Positions 52,239 to 62,033 of a stretch of DNA of 64,000 nucleotides are shown piece by piece. The position numbers were made by a program, and so were the translations under genes. This DNA is from Bradyrhizobium sp. sGM-13 (GTDB taxonomy: Bacteria > Pseudomonadota > Alphaproteobacteria > Rhizobiales > Xanthobacteraceae): assembly GCF_018398875.1 (NCBI RefSeq), contig NZ_JAGWDK010000030.1, forward strand, positions 1-64,000, read 5' to 3'. Each line of letters starts with the position of its first letter. The first letter of the stretch is position 1. Below the pieces are notes generated by a model. It was not told the DNA's origin, ran no database searches, and was given only the letters and a program-made list of their open reading frames with translations.

Positions 52239-52278
52239 GAAAGAATGTTCCGCTGTTATGCCATCCAATGGTCGATAA

Positions 52279-52303
52279 TGCACCAAGTCCCCCGAATAGT
52301 GCA
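52279..52303. promoter_or_regulatory. Candidate AcdR-binding inverted repeat
   Basis: TGCAC (52279-52283) and GTGCA (52299-52303) form an inverted repeat with 15 bases between, in the 159-base acdR-acdS spacer. Lrp-type boxes have this general form. No experiment supports the assignment. Confidence 0.35.
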
Positions 52304-52397
52304 AGAATAGCGCTAGCTCTGTGTCAATTTTGAAAACACCTGTCTGGAGTGTGGTGATAGGCATTCCCCCGACATCAGACCATCAGCGGGGATGACC

Positions 52398-53411
52398 ATG
52401 TTGGAGAAATTCGAACGCTATCCGCTCACTTTCGGGCCTACCCACATCGAAAAGCTGGAGCGGCTGTCGCAGCATCTCGGCCGCAAGGTCGAACTCTACG
52501 CCAAGCGCGAGGATTGCAATTCGGGTCTCGCCTTCGGCGGCAACAAGCTGCGCAAGCTCGAATACATCGTGCCCGACGCGATCGCCTCCAATGCCGATAC
52601 GCTGGTCTCGATCGGCGGCGTGCAGTCCAACCACACCCGCATGGTTGCGGCGGTAGCGGCCAAGATCGGCATGAAGTGCCGCCTGGTGCAGGAAAGCTGG
52701 GTGCCGCATGAGGACGCGGTCTACGACCGGGTCGGCAACATCCTGCTCAGCCGCGTGATGGGCGCGGACGTGCGGCTGGTGGATGAAGGTTTCGACATCG
52801 GCATCCGCCAGAGTTGGGAAGAGGCGATTGCGGATGTGAAGGCCAAAGGCGGCAAGCCCTATGCAATTCCCGCCGGCGCCTCCGTGCACAAATATGGCGG
52901 GCTCGGCTATGTCGGTTTTGCGGAAGAAGTCCGCGCGCAGGAGAAAGAGCTAGGCTTTTCCTTCGATTACATCGTGGTCTGCACGGTCACCGGCTCGACC
53001 CATGCCGGCATGCTAGTGGGATTTGCCAAGGACGGCCGCGCGCGCAAGGTGATCGGCATCGACGCATCCTTCACCCCGGCCCAGACCAAGGCCCAGGTGC
53101 TCGACATCGCGCGCAATACCGCAAATCTCGTCGAGCTGGGTAAGGAGCTCGTCGAGGACGACGTCGTCCTCGTCGAGGATTACGCCTATCCGGCTTACGG
53201 CGTTCCGTCGGAAGAGACCAAGGAGGCCATCCGGCTTTGCGCGCGCCTCGAAGGCATGATCACCGATCCCGTCTACGAGGGAAAATCCATGCAGGGCATG
53301 ATCGACCTCGTGAAAAAGGGCTATTTCCCGAAGGGGTCGAAGGTGCTCTACGCCCATCTTGGCGGCGCGCCCGCGATCAACGGATATGCTTACACCTTCC
53401 GTAACGGATGA
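52398..53411 (+). CDS. acdS: 1-aminocyclopropane-1-carboxylate deaminase
   Basis: A 337-residue PLP enzyme cleaving the ethylene precursor ACC to 2-oxobutyrate and ammonia, which lowers plant ethylene. Hallmarks are LEKFERYPLTFGP, KREDCNSGLAFGGNKLRKLE (PLP lysine K50), VSIGGVQSNHTRMVAAVAAK, TGSTHAGMLVGF and the substrate-specific VYEGKSMQG. The Tyr-Glu of that last motif separates AcdS from D-cysteine desulfhydrases. Two ATGs compete: 52392 and 52398; the second has GGGG six bases upstream. It is adjacent and divergent to acdR. It converges with recQ at 9 bases. Confidence 0.95.
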   Translation: MLEKFERYPLTFGPTHIEKLERLSQHLGRKVELYAKREDCNSGLAFGGNKLRKLEYIVPDAIASNADTLVSIGGVQSNHTRMVAAVAAKIGMKCRLVQESWVPHEDAVYDRVGNILLSRVMGADVRLVDEGFDIGIRQSWEEAIADVKAKGGKPYAIPAGASVHKYGGLGYVGFAEEVRAQEKELGFSFDYIVVCTVTGSTHAGMLVGFAKDGRARKVIGIDASFTPAQTKAQVLDIARNTANLVELGKELVEDDVVLVEDYAYPAYGVPSEETKEAIRLCARLEGMITDPVYEGKSMQGMIDLVKKGYFPKGSKVLYAHLGGAPAINGYAYTFRNG

Positions 53412-53420
53412 GGTCGAGAC

Positions 53421-55337
53421 TTACGCGTCGGCTGCCCGCACCACCGCGAGCAGTTCGTCGCCGTAATGTTCGAGCTTCTTGTCGCCGATGCCGGGAATGT
53501 CGCGAAGCGCGTTCAGCGTCGCCGGCCGCGCGGCGGCGATGCCGTCGAGCGTGGAATCATGCAGCACGACATAGGCCGGCACGCCTCGCTGGCGTGCGAT
53601 CTCCGAGCGCCATGCGCGAAGCGCGGCCTGAAGCGGGGCGTCGGCCGGCCTCGCCTCGGCGCGTGGCGCGAGATCGCCACGCCTTGATTTGGCGCGGCTG
53701 ACGCGAATGCGCGTGCCCGGCGCCGCCTCGCGCAGCATGATTTCGGTCTCGCCCTTCAGGACGCCGCGCGCGCTCTCGGTCAGCTTCAGCGCGTTGAAGG
53801 CCTCGCTGTCGGCTCGCAGATGGCCCATGGCGACCAGTTGGCGGATCACGGCGCGCCATTGCTTCTCGTTGAGCTCACGGCCGATGCCGAACACGGACAG
53901 CTTGTCGTGTCCGAATTGAGTTACGCGCTCGGTTAGCCGGCCGACCAGCACGTCGATCAGATGCATGGCGCCAAAACGTTGCCCGGTGCGGTAGGCGCAG
54001 GACAACAGTTTTTGCGCGGCAACTTTGCCGTCGCGAAGCTGCGGCGGCGACAGGCAGTTGTCGCAATTGCCGCAATTGCTGGAGGTCGCTTCCTCGCCGA
54101 AATAGCCGAGCAGGCGGCTGCGCCGGCAGCCCGCGGTTTCCGCCAGCGCAACCAACGCGTCGAGCTTGCCGATCGAGACGCGCTTGAACGCATCGGCGCC
54201 GGTGGATTCATCGATCATGCGGCGCTGCTGCACGATGTCGGTCAGGCCATAGGCCATCCAGGCGCTGGACGGCTTGCCGTCGCGCCCGGCGCGGCCGGTT
54301 TCCTGATAATAGGCCTCGATGCTTTTCGGCAGATCGAGATGCGCCACGAAGCGCACGTCGGGCTTGTCGATCCCCATGCCGAACGCGATGGTGGCAACGA
54401 TCACAACGCCATCCTCGTTGATGAAACGGTCCTGGTTGCGGGCACGAACGCTGGCGTCGAGACCGGCGTGATAGGGCAGGGCCGGAATGCCGGCCTTGCT
54501 CAACGCTTCTGCGGTATCCTCGACCTTGGCACGCGACAGGCAGTACACGATGCCGGCGTCACCCGCGTGCCGCTCGCTGATGAAGGCCTTGAGCTGGGCT
54601 GGGGCGTTCTGCTTCTCGACGATCTCGTAGCGGATATTCGGGCGATCGAAACTCGAGATGAAGCTCGGTGCGCCTGATAGCCCCAGCCGGGTCACGATCT
54701 CCTTGCGTGTCATCTCGTCGGCGGTCGCCGTCAGCGCAATGCGCGGCACGTCGGGAAAGCGCTCGGCGATCGCGGACAGGCCGATATATTCGGGACGGAA
54801 ATCGTGTCCCCATTGCGACACGCAATGCGCCTCGTCAATCGCAAACAGCGCGATATTGGCTTGACCGAGCAGGGAAAGACAGCGCGGCGTCAAGAGCCGT
54901 TCCGGCGCGACATAGAGCAGGTCGAGGTCGCCTGCCAATAGCCGTCGCTCGACCTCCGACGCCTCGTCGAATGACAGCGTCGAGTTCAGCACGGCCGCGT
55001 TGACGCCGGCCTCCAGAAGTCCCGCGACCTGGTCGCGCATCAGCGCGATCAGCGGCGACACCACGATGCCGCAGCCCTCGCGCAGCAGCGACGGCAATTG
55101 ATAGCACAGCGACTTGCCGCCGCCGGTCGGCATCAGCACCAGGCAATTGCCGCCCTCGGTCACGTGCCGGACGATTTCTTCCTGCGCGCCGCGAAAGGCG
55201 GGCAGGCCGAACACGGAATTCAGGACGGACAGCGCGTCGGGCGCATTGCCGGATTCAGAGCGCCGGGCTGCAGGGGCAGGCATGGGAGTGAGGTCGTCCG
55301 GTTGAAGGCGTATGGCGCCAGCCTTTGGGGCAAGCAC
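53421..55337 (-). CDS. recQ: ATP-dependent DNA helicase RecQ
   Basis: A 638-residue superfamily-2 helicase. The core has the AFRGAQEEIVRHV start, Walker A CLVLMPTGGGKSLCYQLP, IDEAHCVSQWGHDFRPEY (DEAH box), ALTATAD, YYQETGRAGRDG and the zinc site (SNCGNCDNC). The C-terminus includes the RQC segment (YRTGQRFGAMHLIDVLVG) and one HRDC domain (AAARPATLNALRDIPGIGDK). It unwinds DNA in recombination and repair. The start may be MPAPAARRSES at 55283, which fits the family length better; the longer frame is shown. Confidence 0.95.
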   Translation of the reverse strand: MLAPKAGAIRLQPDDLTPMPAPAARRSESGNAPDALSVLNSVFGLPAFRGAQEEIVRHVTEGGNCLVLMPTGGGKSLCYQLPSLLREGCGIVVSPLIALMRDQVAGLLEAGVNAAVLNSTLSFDEASEVERRLLAGDLDLLYVAPERLLTPRCLSLLGQANIALFAIDEAHCVSQWGHDFRPEYIGLSAIAERFPDVPRIALTATADEMTRKEIVTRLGLSGAPSFISSFDRPNIRYEIVEKQNAPAQLKAFISERHAGDAGIVYCLSRAKVEDTAEALSKAGIPALPYHAGLDASVRARNQDRFINEDGVVIVATIAFGMGIDKPDVRFVAHLDLPKSIEAYYQETGRAGRDGKPSSAWMAYGLTDIVQQRRMIDESTGADAFKRVSIGKLDALVALAETAGCRRSRLLGYFGEEATSSNCGNCDNCLSPPQLRDGKVAAQKLLSCAYRTGQRFGAMHLIDVLVGRLTERVTQFGHDKLSVFGIGRELNEKQWRAVIRQLVAMGHLRADSEAFNALKLTESARGVLKGETEIMLREAAPGTRIRVSRAKSRRGDLAPRAEARPADAPLQAALRAWRSEIARQRGVPAYVVLHDSTLDGIAAARPATLNALRDIPGIGDKKLEHYGDELLAVVRAADA

Positions 55338-55517
55338 CGCGCAATTGAGCGATCAATAGGCCAAAAACATCGTGGCAAGTCTATGCCTGATTTTGATGTT
55401 CCCGCGGCGTGTTTCGGCAAAGGGTCAACTGCCGGTGATCGGCGCGTCCGGGGACGAACGACGCAGGGAGATTTGTGTTAGAAGGCAACCCAAGCAACAA
55501 AAACCCGAGGCGAGAGC

Positions 55518-56870
55518 ATGCGGGCATCGACGCGGATCATTGCGGGCATCGTTGCCGCCGTGCTGATCGCTGCCGCGGTCGCAGCCTTTGCCATTGCGTG
55601 GCGCCCGGCAATCGCGGCAATCGATCCTCCCGACCCGCAATCCTTCGATACCGCCCTGGTCAAGCGAGGCCGCGATCTGGCGGCGATCGGCAATTGCAGC
55701 GATTGCCATACGCCGCGTGGGGCTAAGAATTTTGCCGGCGGCCTGCCGGTGCCGACCCCGTTCGGCACAATCTTTTCCACCAACATCACGCCGGATCCGG
55801 AGACGGGAATCGGCCGATGGTCGGAAGCGGCATTCCGCCGCGCGATGCGGTCCGGCGTCAACCGTGAAGGCCAGCACCTTTATCCGACATTCCCATACGA
55901 CCACTTCACCAACGTCAGCGATGAGGACGACCGGGCGCTCTATGCCTTCTTGATGACGCGGCAGCCGGTTCGCGCAGCGGCACGCGAAAACCAGCTTTCT
56001 TTCCCGTTCGACCAGCGGCTCGCCATCGCCGGATGGAAATTACTTTTCCTTCGCCCCGACGCCTATCGGCCCGATCCCAAGCAGAGCGCCGAGTGGAACC
56101 GCGGTGCCTATCTGGTCGAAGGGCTCGCCCATTGCGGCGCCTGCCACACGCCGCGAAATGCGCTGGGCGCGGAGCGCGTCAGCGCACGATTTGCCGGCGG
56201 CGATGTCGACGACTGGCACGCCTATGCGATCAACGACCAGTCCCGCTCACCCGTGCCCTGGACCGCCGATGCATTGTTCACCTATTTGCGCGAAGGCTGG
56301 CATCCTGATCACGGTACCGCGCGCGGGCCGATGGCGAAGGTGGTCAGCAACCTGTCCTCGGTGCCGGCAAGCGATGTCCGCGCCATCGCCGTCTATACGG
56401 CCAGCGTTTCCGGTACGCCGACGTCTGGCCGCACGGGACCAAGCGATGATGCCTTGGCGCGCGCCAAGATGGCCTCGCAGACAAATCCCGTTGGCGCGTC
56501 GATCTACACTGCCGCTTGCGCATCATGCCACGAGGGCGGCAGGCCGCTTCCTTATGGCGGGGTCGATCTCGGCCTCAGCACCTCGATCTCAAGCCCCGAT
56601 CCGCGCAATCTCGCCAACGTCGTCCTTTCAGGCATTGACGCGGTGGAAGGCGAGCGCAGCCCTATCATGCCGGGCTTTGCCGCCAGCATGAACGATGATC
56701 AGGCTTCGGCCTTGCTCAACTATTTGCGGGCACGGTTCAGCGACCAGCCGGCATGGGCCGACCTCAAGAAGACCATCGCGGACGCGCGCCGCACCCAGGC
56801 TGTATTTCTCCAGACCTCGCCCGCGCCGCGCAACGCGCCTGCCGACCCTCAGCAGCGAGAAAAGCCATGA
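55518..56870 (+). CDS. Membrane-anchored triheme cytochrome c subunit
   Basis: A 450-residue c-type cytochrome. An N-terminal anchor (IIAGIVAAVLIAAAVAAFAI) precedes three CXXCH heme sites: CSDCHTPRG, CGACHTPRNALG and CASCHEGG. This matches the cytochrome subunit of alcohol and aldehyde oxidoreductases that takes electrons from Mo-hydroxylases in the periplasm. Its stop overlaps the ATG of the next gene by four bases, so it heads a three-gene operon (cytochrome, FeS subunit, Mo subunit). It is divergent from recQ. Confidence 0.92.
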   Translation: MRASTRIIAGIVAAVLIAAAVAAFAIAWRPAIAAIDPPDPQSFDTALVKRGRDLAAIGNCSDCHTPRGAKNFAGGLPVPTPFGTIFSTNITPDPETGIGRWSEAAFRRAMRSGVNREGQHLYPTFPYDHFTNVSDEDDRALYAFLMTRQPVRAAARENQLSFPFDQRLAIAGWKLLFLRPDAYRPDPKQSAEWNRGAYLVEGLAHCGACHTPRNALGAERVSARFAGGDVDDWHAYAINDQSRSPVPWTADALFTYLREGWHPDHGTARGPMAKVVSNLSSVPASDVRAIAVYTASVSGTPTSGRTGPSDDALARAKMASQTNPVGASIYTAACASCHEGGRPLPYGGVDLGLSTSISSPDPRNLANVVLSGIDAVEGERSPIMPGFAASMNDDQASALLNYLRARFSDQPAWADLKKTIADARRTQAVFLQTSPAPRNAPADPQQREKP

Positions 56871-57364
56871 CGACATTGAAGGTCAACGGCCGTGAGCATC
56901 AGGTCGACGCGGAGGCGGATACCCCGCTGCTCCATGTGCTGCGTGACGACCTCAAGCTCAATGCCGCCAAGTACGGCTGCGGGTTGGGACAATGCGGCTC
57001 GTGCACGGTAATCGTGGACGGCAAGGCGGTGCTGTCCTGCGTCGTGCCGATGGTGCTGCTCGAAGGCAAGCAGGTAACGACGCTGGAGGGTCTCGGCACG
57101 ATCGCCGAGCCCGCGCCGATCCAGCGGGCGTTCATGGAAGAGCAGGCGGCGCAATGCGGCTATTGCATTCCGGGAATGATGATGCGGGCGCAGGCCTTGC
57201 TGCAGAAGAATTCGAAACCGACCGACGAGCAAATTCGCGCCGAGCTCGAACCGCATCTGTGCCGCTGCGGCACTCATATGCGGATTCTGCGTGCGGTGCA
57301 TCGCGCGGCGCGGCTGATGGACACGGCGGATGCGTTACCAGCAGCAAACGGGAGCGCCCGATGA
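56867..57364 (+). CDS. iorA: 2Fe-2S subunit of isoquinoline 1-oxidoreductase type
   Basis: A 165-residue protein with a plant-type 2Fe-2S site near residues 38-60 (YGCGLGQCGSCTVIVDGKAV) and a second site in CGYCIPGMMMRAQALL and HLCRCGTHMRILRAVH. These are standard for the small subunit of xanthine-oxidase-family hydroxylases, here IorA-like. ATG overlaps the preceding stop by ATGA. It passes electrons from the Mo site to the cytochrome encoded upstream. Confidence 0.93.
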   Translation: MTTLKVNGREHQVDAEADTPLLHVLRDDLKLNAAKYGCGLGQCGSCTVIVDGKAVLSCVVPMVLLEGKQVTTLEGLGTIAEPAPIQRAFMEEQAAQCGYCIPGMMMRAQALLQKNSKPTDEQIRAELEPHLCRCGTHMRILRAVHRAARLMDTADALPAANGSAR

Positions 57365-59589
57365 ACGCCCCCCTTATTCTCGATCGCCGTCGCATGCTGG
57401 CAGGCGGCGGCGCGCTGATCGTCAGCTTCTCACTCGGCAGTGCCTTGGCCCAGCAACAAGACGCGCCCGCGGCTTCCGCACCGAGCCCGCCCGGCAGCTT
57501 GAAAACATCGCCCTATCTCGACGCGTGGATCCGCATCGATGCCAATGGCGTCGAGGTGTTCACCGGCAAGGCCGAACTCGGGCAGGGCTTCAAGACGGCG
57601 TTTCAGCAGATCGCGGCCGACGAGCTCGATATCGCCTTTGAGTCTCTCAAGGTGACGACGGCGGACACGCGCCTGACCGCGAACGAAGGCTATACGGCCG
57701 GCAGCAACTCCATGAAGGACAGCGGCACCGCGATCCAGAACGCGGCGGCACAGGTCCGCGCGTTGCTGATCGCGGAAGCGGCGCGGCGGCTTGATCAGCC
57801 TGAGGCGAACCTGCGGACCGAAAATGGCGCGGTGATCGCGCCGGATGGCAAGCGCCTGCCGTATGGTGAGCTCGTCGCAGGCGAGATGTTACATGTTCAG
57901 GCGCAGCCGACATCCAAACTGAAGGACCCCGCGACGTTCAAGGTGATCGGCCGGCCTGTGCCGCGCGTCGACATCCCCGCAAAAGTGACCGGCGGAGAGG
58001 CCTATGTTCAAGACATGCGGCTGCCCGGGATGCTGCATGCCCGCGTCGTGCGGCCGCCGAGCTACGGCGCGCAACTGACCGAATGCGATACCGCCGCCGT
58101 CGAGAAGCTGCCGGGCGTCGTCAAGGTCGTGCGTGACGGCAATTTCCTGGCCGTGGTCGCCGAAAAGGAATTCCAGTCGATCAAGGCGATGAACGCGCTT
58201 GCCGCTGCCGCCAAATGGAAGGAAACCGCAAGCCTGCCGAAACAGGATGATCTGCTTAACGTGTTGACCAGCCTGCCTTCGCAGGACACGACGATCTTCG
58301 AGCGCAGCAATCCCGCGGTCACTGGCCAGAAGACCATCGAGGCGACCTATACGAGACCCTATCAGGCGCATGGATCGATCGGTCCGTCCTGCGCGGTCGC
58401 ACAATTGATCGACGGCGCGATGACGGTGTGGACGCATACGCAAGGCGTCTTTCCCGATCGCCAGGGGATCGCCGAAATGCTGCGTATGCCGCCAGCCAGA
58501 GTTCGCCTGATCCATGTCGAAGGCTCGGGCTGCTATGGCCATAACGGCGCCGACGATGCCGCGGCCGACGCCGCGGTGATCGCCCGTGCGTTACCCGGCC
58601 GGCCCGTTCGCGTGCACTGGACGCGCGAACAGGAACATGCCTGGGAGCCGTTCGGCCCGGCGATGGTGACGAAGCTCAAGGCCTCACTCGACGGCAATGG
58701 CAGGATTGCCGACTGGAATTTCGATGTCTGGAGCAATACGCATTCGATGCGGCCGGGCGGCGCCGGGTCGATGCTGGCGGCGCAGCACATGGCGCAACCG
58801 TTTGCCGTGCCGGCTCCGAGGCCCTTGCCGCTGCCGGAAGGCGGCGGCGACCGCAACGCAATCCCGTTCTACAATTTCCCCAACGCGCGTGTGGTGCATC
58901 ACTTCATTTCCGCGATGCCTTTGCGGATTTCAGCGATGCGCGCGCTCGGTGCCTACCACAATGTGTTCTCGATCGAGAGCTTTATCGATGAGCTTGCCAT
59001 TCTCGCCGGCGCCGATCCGGTCGAGTTCAGATTGAAACATCTCGACGATCAGCGCGGCCGCGACGTGATCGAAAAGGCCGCGCATGCCTTCGGATGGAAA
59101 TCTGATCAGAAGCCGCCGCCAGATCGCGGTTACGGCTTTGCCTTTGCGCGTTACAAGAATCTGGCCGCCTATTGCGCCGTCGCTTCCGAAGTGGAGGTGA
59201 ACCGCGAAACCGGTCGCCCGCGCCTGATCCGTGCGGCGGCGGCGGTCGATAGCGGCCAGGTGGTTAATCCGGACGGGCTGATCAACCAGATCGAAGGCGC
59301 AATCGTGCAGTCGATGAGTTGGACGCTGTATGAAAGCGTAACGTTTGACGACACCAGGATCACCAGCATCGACTGGCAGACCTATCCGATCCTGCGTTTC
59401 AATTCAGTGCCCGAAAGCATCGAGGTTCACATCATCGACCGGCGGGGGCAGCCGTTCCTCGGCAGCGGCGAAACCGGGCAGGGCCCGGCGGCGGCCTCGA
59501 TTGCCAATGCCATCGCCAACGCCACGGGAAAGCGACTGCGGAACTTGCCGCTGACGCGCAAGCGTATCAAGGAAGCGATCGATGCGTGA
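57361..59589 (+). CDS. iorB: Molybdenum subunit of isoquinoline 1-oxidoreductase type
   Basis: A 742-residue xanthine-oxidase-family subunit. The N-terminal LDRRRMLAGGGALIVSFSLG is twin-arginine-like and suggests export of the folded holoenzyme with IorA. The pterin and substrate segments are visible: TGKAELGQGFKTAFQQIAAD, GYTAGSNSMKDSG, YTRPYQAHGSIGPSCAVA, and GSGETGQGPAAAS with the catalytic glutamate at residue 704. Substrate may be an N-heterocycle or aldehyde; isoquinoline is only the family name. Its start overlaps iorA by four bases. The MoxR-VWA pair converging on it probably supplies maturation. Confidence 0.92.
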   Translation: MNAPLILDRRRMLAGGGALIVSFSLGSALAQQQDAPAASAPSPPGSLKTSPYLDAWIRIDANGVEVFTGKAELGQGFKTAFQQIAADELDIAFESLKVTTADTRLTANEGYTAGSNSMKDSGTAIQNAAAQVRALLIAEAARRLDQPEANLRTENGAVIAPDGKRLPYGELVAGEMLHVQAQPTSKLKDPATFKVIGRPVPRVDIPAKVTGGEAYVQDMRLPGMLHARVVRPPSYGAQLTECDTAAVEKLPGVVKVVRDGNFLAVVAEKEFQSIKAMNALAAAAKWKETASLPKQDDLLNVLTSLPSQDTTIFERSNPAVTGQKTIEATYTRPYQAHGSIGPSCAVAQLIDGAMTVWTHTQGVFPDRQGIAEMLRMPPARVRLIHVEGSGCYGHNGADDAAADAAVIARALPGRPVRVHWTREQEHAWEPFGPAMVTKLKASLDGNGRIADWNFDVWSNTHSMRPGGAGSMLAAQHMAQPFAVPAPRPLPLPEGGGDRNAIPFYNFPNARVVHHFISAMPLRISAMRALGAYHNVFSIESFIDELAILAGADPVEFRLKHLDDQRGRDVIEKAAHAFGWKSDQKPPPDRGYGFAFARYKNLAAYCAVASEVEVNRETGRPRLIRAAAAVDSGQVVNPDGLINQIEGAIVQSMSWTLYESVTFDDTRITSIDWQTYPILRFNSVPESIEVHIIDRRGQPFLGSGETGQGPAAASIANAIANATGKRLRNLPLTRKRIKEAIDA

Positions 59590-59595
59590 AGGCGG

Positions 59596-60972
59596 CTACT
59601 GATAGCTTGCCACGATGTCGGATACCGCGCGTTCAAGCTGCTTGGCGGTAGCGCATTGGCGGACGACCGTGCAGAAGGTCGAATAGCGCGGCATTTTGGA
59701 ATCGCCCCAACCCCAGGCCATGCGTCCCTCGGGATTGAGCCAGACCAGCCGTTTCGACCGCTCGGCAATTCGACGAAGGATATCCGCCCGCGGATCGAGG
59801 TTGTTGCTGCGGGCATCGCCGAGCACGATCACGGTGGTTTGCGGCGTGATCGCGCTCATCCACTTGTCTTCAAAGTCGGCCAGGGAACTGCCGTAGTCGG
59901 AGGAGCCGAAACCGACCTTGGACATGATCTCGGCCATCGCCTCTTCCGGCGATTTGGATTCCAGGATGTCGCTGACTTCGATGAGGTGTCCTGAAAATGC
60001 GAACGAGCGGACGTCGTCCACCACCTCGTGCAGGCTATGGATCAGCAGCAGGAAGAAATCCGAAACCCGCGCCACTGAGCCCGAGACGTCGCATAGCGCC
60101 ACGATCTTCGGCTTGTCGCGATGCCGCCGCTTCCACGCGGTGAGGAAGGGCACGCCGCCCCAGGCGGCGTTGCGGCGGATGGTGCGGCGGACGTCGAGAT
60201 GGCCGCGGCGCTGGCGCTTGCGCGGCTTGGAATAGCGCTCGCGCAAGCGGCGCGCGATCTGGCGGATCAGATGTCGCATCTTCTCGACCTGCCGCGGCTC
60301 GATCCGCGATAGCGGCGCGTTGCGCAGGATTTCGTTGCGCAGGTTTTCCGCTTCCTCGCGGCCGTACAGCATCAGCGCCTGCGAGACGGTGTCGCGCACC
60401 GTGCCGCGCAGGCCGTCCAGCGCGTTGGTCAGCCGCTCTGCCAGCGCCGGGTTGGTGGCGGCGAGATTATCAAGATCGTCGCGCAGGCGCTGGATGCCCA
60501 TCTGGTCGAGGATGCGGCCGGAGAAGATGCCGCGCTGGGTGAAATATCGGATGTCGGACAGCGAGGCCGCGCTCGCCGCGTTGGCAATCGCAGCCGAAAG
60601 CTGGTTGCGATCCTGCGCCAGCAGCATTTGCGCGAGTTGGCCGAGACCCTCGGTCTGCTCGTCGTCGCCGCTTGTCTCGCCCGGTGAATCGGATGCCGAG
60701 TTGGATGCGTCCGCATCCCGCTCGTTCGGCTTGCCGTCTTCGGGCGGCGACTGCGGCTCGGGTTGATCGAAGAACAGATCGAAGCAATCGCCGAGCGCCT
60801 TCTTCTCATCCTGCGTCTTGGCGAGCGTCAGCAGAAAAGTGTCACGCAGGATGGTGCGGTCGGTAAAGCCGACCTTGGAGACGGCCCGCATTGCGTCAAT
60901 GCTTTCCGCCGGCGAGAGCCTGACGCCTGCGCCCCGCGCCGCACGAAAGAAGCGATGCAGGTTCTCGCGCAT
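59596..60972 (-). CDS. VWA domain protein, CoxE-like
   Basis: A 458-residue cytoplasmic protein. The C-terminal 200 residues are a von Willebrand A domain with the metal site IVALCDVSGSVARVSDFF (DxSxS). The N-terminal LHRFFRAARGAGVRLSPAES and a central acidic linker (DADASNSASDSPGETSGDDE) are typical of the CoxE family. CoxE with CoxD (a MoxR ATPase) is needed for correct sulfuration of the Mo cofactor in CO dehydrogenase. Here it follows a MoxR gene by six bases and converges on iorB, implying the same service for that enzyme; that link is inferred. Confidence 0.88.
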   Translation of the reverse strand: MRENLHRFFRAARGAGVRLSPAESIDAMRAVSKVGFTDRTILRDTFLLTLAKTQDEKKALGDCFDLFFDQPEPQSPPEDGKPNERDADASNSASDSPGETSGDDEQTEGLGQLAQMLLAQDRNQLSAAIANAASAASLSDIRYFTQRGIFSGRILDQMGIQRLRDDLDNLAATNPALAERLTNALDGLRGTVRDTVSQALMLYGREEAENLRNEILRNAPLSRIEPRQVEKMRHLIRQIARRLRERYSKPRKRQRRGHLDVRRTIRRNAAWGGVPFLTAWKRRHRDKPKIVALCDVSGSVARVSDFFLLLIHSLHEVVDDVRSFAFSGHLIEVSDILESKSPEEAMAEIMSKVGFGSSDYGSSLADFEDKWMSAITPQTTVIVLGDARSNNLDPRADILRRIAERSKRLVWLNPEGRMAWGWGDSKMPRYSTFCTVVRQCATAKQLERAVSDIVASYQ

Positions 60973-60978
60973 TCACCG

Positions 60979-61926
60979 TCACCCGAAGACGTTTTGACGC
61001 GAGGCCTTGGCGATAAAGGTAGAGACCTGCGGCATGGTCGCCTCGATATCCGCCTCGTATTTCAGGAGAACGTTGAGCGTGTCCTTGACCATCTCGTGGC
61101 CAAGCTCGGGCGCCTGCAGCAGCACCAGCACGCGCGCCCAGTCGATGGTCTCGCTGACCGACGGCAGCTTCTTCAGGTCCAGCGTGCGCACCTCGTGGAT
61201 GAAGCTCACCATCTGCTTGCGCAGCGTCTGTGAAATGCCGGGCACCCGGCTTTCGACAATCCGCTCTTCCAGCTTCTGCTCGGGGAAGCCGATATGCAGA
61301 TGCAGACAGCGCCGCTTCAGCGCGTCGCCGAGGTCGCGCTCGCTGTTCGAGGTCAGGATCACGGTCGGCGGCGCGACCGCGACTACCGTCCCGAGTTCCG
61401 GAATCGTGACCTGGAAATCGCTGAGGATTTCCAAGAGCAGCGATTCGAATTCGGCGTCGGATTTATCGATTTCGTCGATCAGCAATACGCAGCCCGCGGG
61501 CTGCTCCAGCGCCTGCAACAACGGCCGCGGCTCGACGAACTCCTTGGAGAAGAATACGTCGCCGAAATCGTGAAGCTGGTTCAGCGCCGCTTCCAGCGTC
61601 GGCGCGCCGCCGAGCACCTCACCGAGCTTGTCCTTCAGGATTTGCGTGTACAGAAGCTGCTTGGCGTATTTCCACTCGTAGAGCGCCTTCGCCTCGTCGA
61701 GCCCCTCATAGCATTGCAGGCGGATCATCTTCATGCCGCGCCAGGCGGCGATCGCTTTGGCCAGCTCGGTCTTGCCGACGCCGGCCGGACCTTCGACCAG
61801 AATGGGCTTCTCGATCTGCTGCGCCAGATAGACCGCGGTCGCGATCTGGCGGCTCGCAATATAGCCTTGCGCCGCAAGACCGCTTTCCACTGCCTCGATC
61901 GAGGCCGAAGGCCTGATATCAGCCAC
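60979..61926 (-). CDS. MoxR family AAA ATPase, CoxD-like
   Basis: A 315-residue AAA+ protein. Walker A is VEGPAGVGKTELAKAIAAW, Walker B is VLLIDEIDKSDAEFE, and sensor 1 is VILTSNSERDL. MoxR ATPases team with VWA proteins as chaperones that insert metal or cofactors. With the CoxE-like gene it forms an operon (gap six bases). The convergent iorAB operon is the plausible client. Confidence 0.92.
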   Translation of the reverse strand: MADIRPSASIEAVESGLAAQGYIASRQIATAVYLAQQIEKPILVEGPAGVGKTELAKAIAAWRGMKMIRLQCYEGLDEAKALYEWKYAKQLLYTQILKDKLGEVLGGAPTLEAALNQLHDFGDVFFSKEFVEPRPLLQALEQPAGCVLLIDEIDKSDAEFESLLLEILSDFQVTIPELGTVVAVAPPTVILTSNSERDLGDALKRRCLHLHIGFPEQKLEERIVESRVPGISQTLRKQMVSFIHEVRTLDLKKLPSVSETIDWARVLVLLQAPELGHEMVKDTLNVLLKYEADIEATMPQVSTFIAKASRQNVFG

Positions 61927-62033
61927 CGGGTTTCAACTCCGAATTCGATGATTTCGGAATGTTCTGCCTGCGTTCACGGCAAAGGACAAGCGCCGTTTGG
62001 TCATAACGAGCGCGCAGTTCCGCTATTTTCCGC

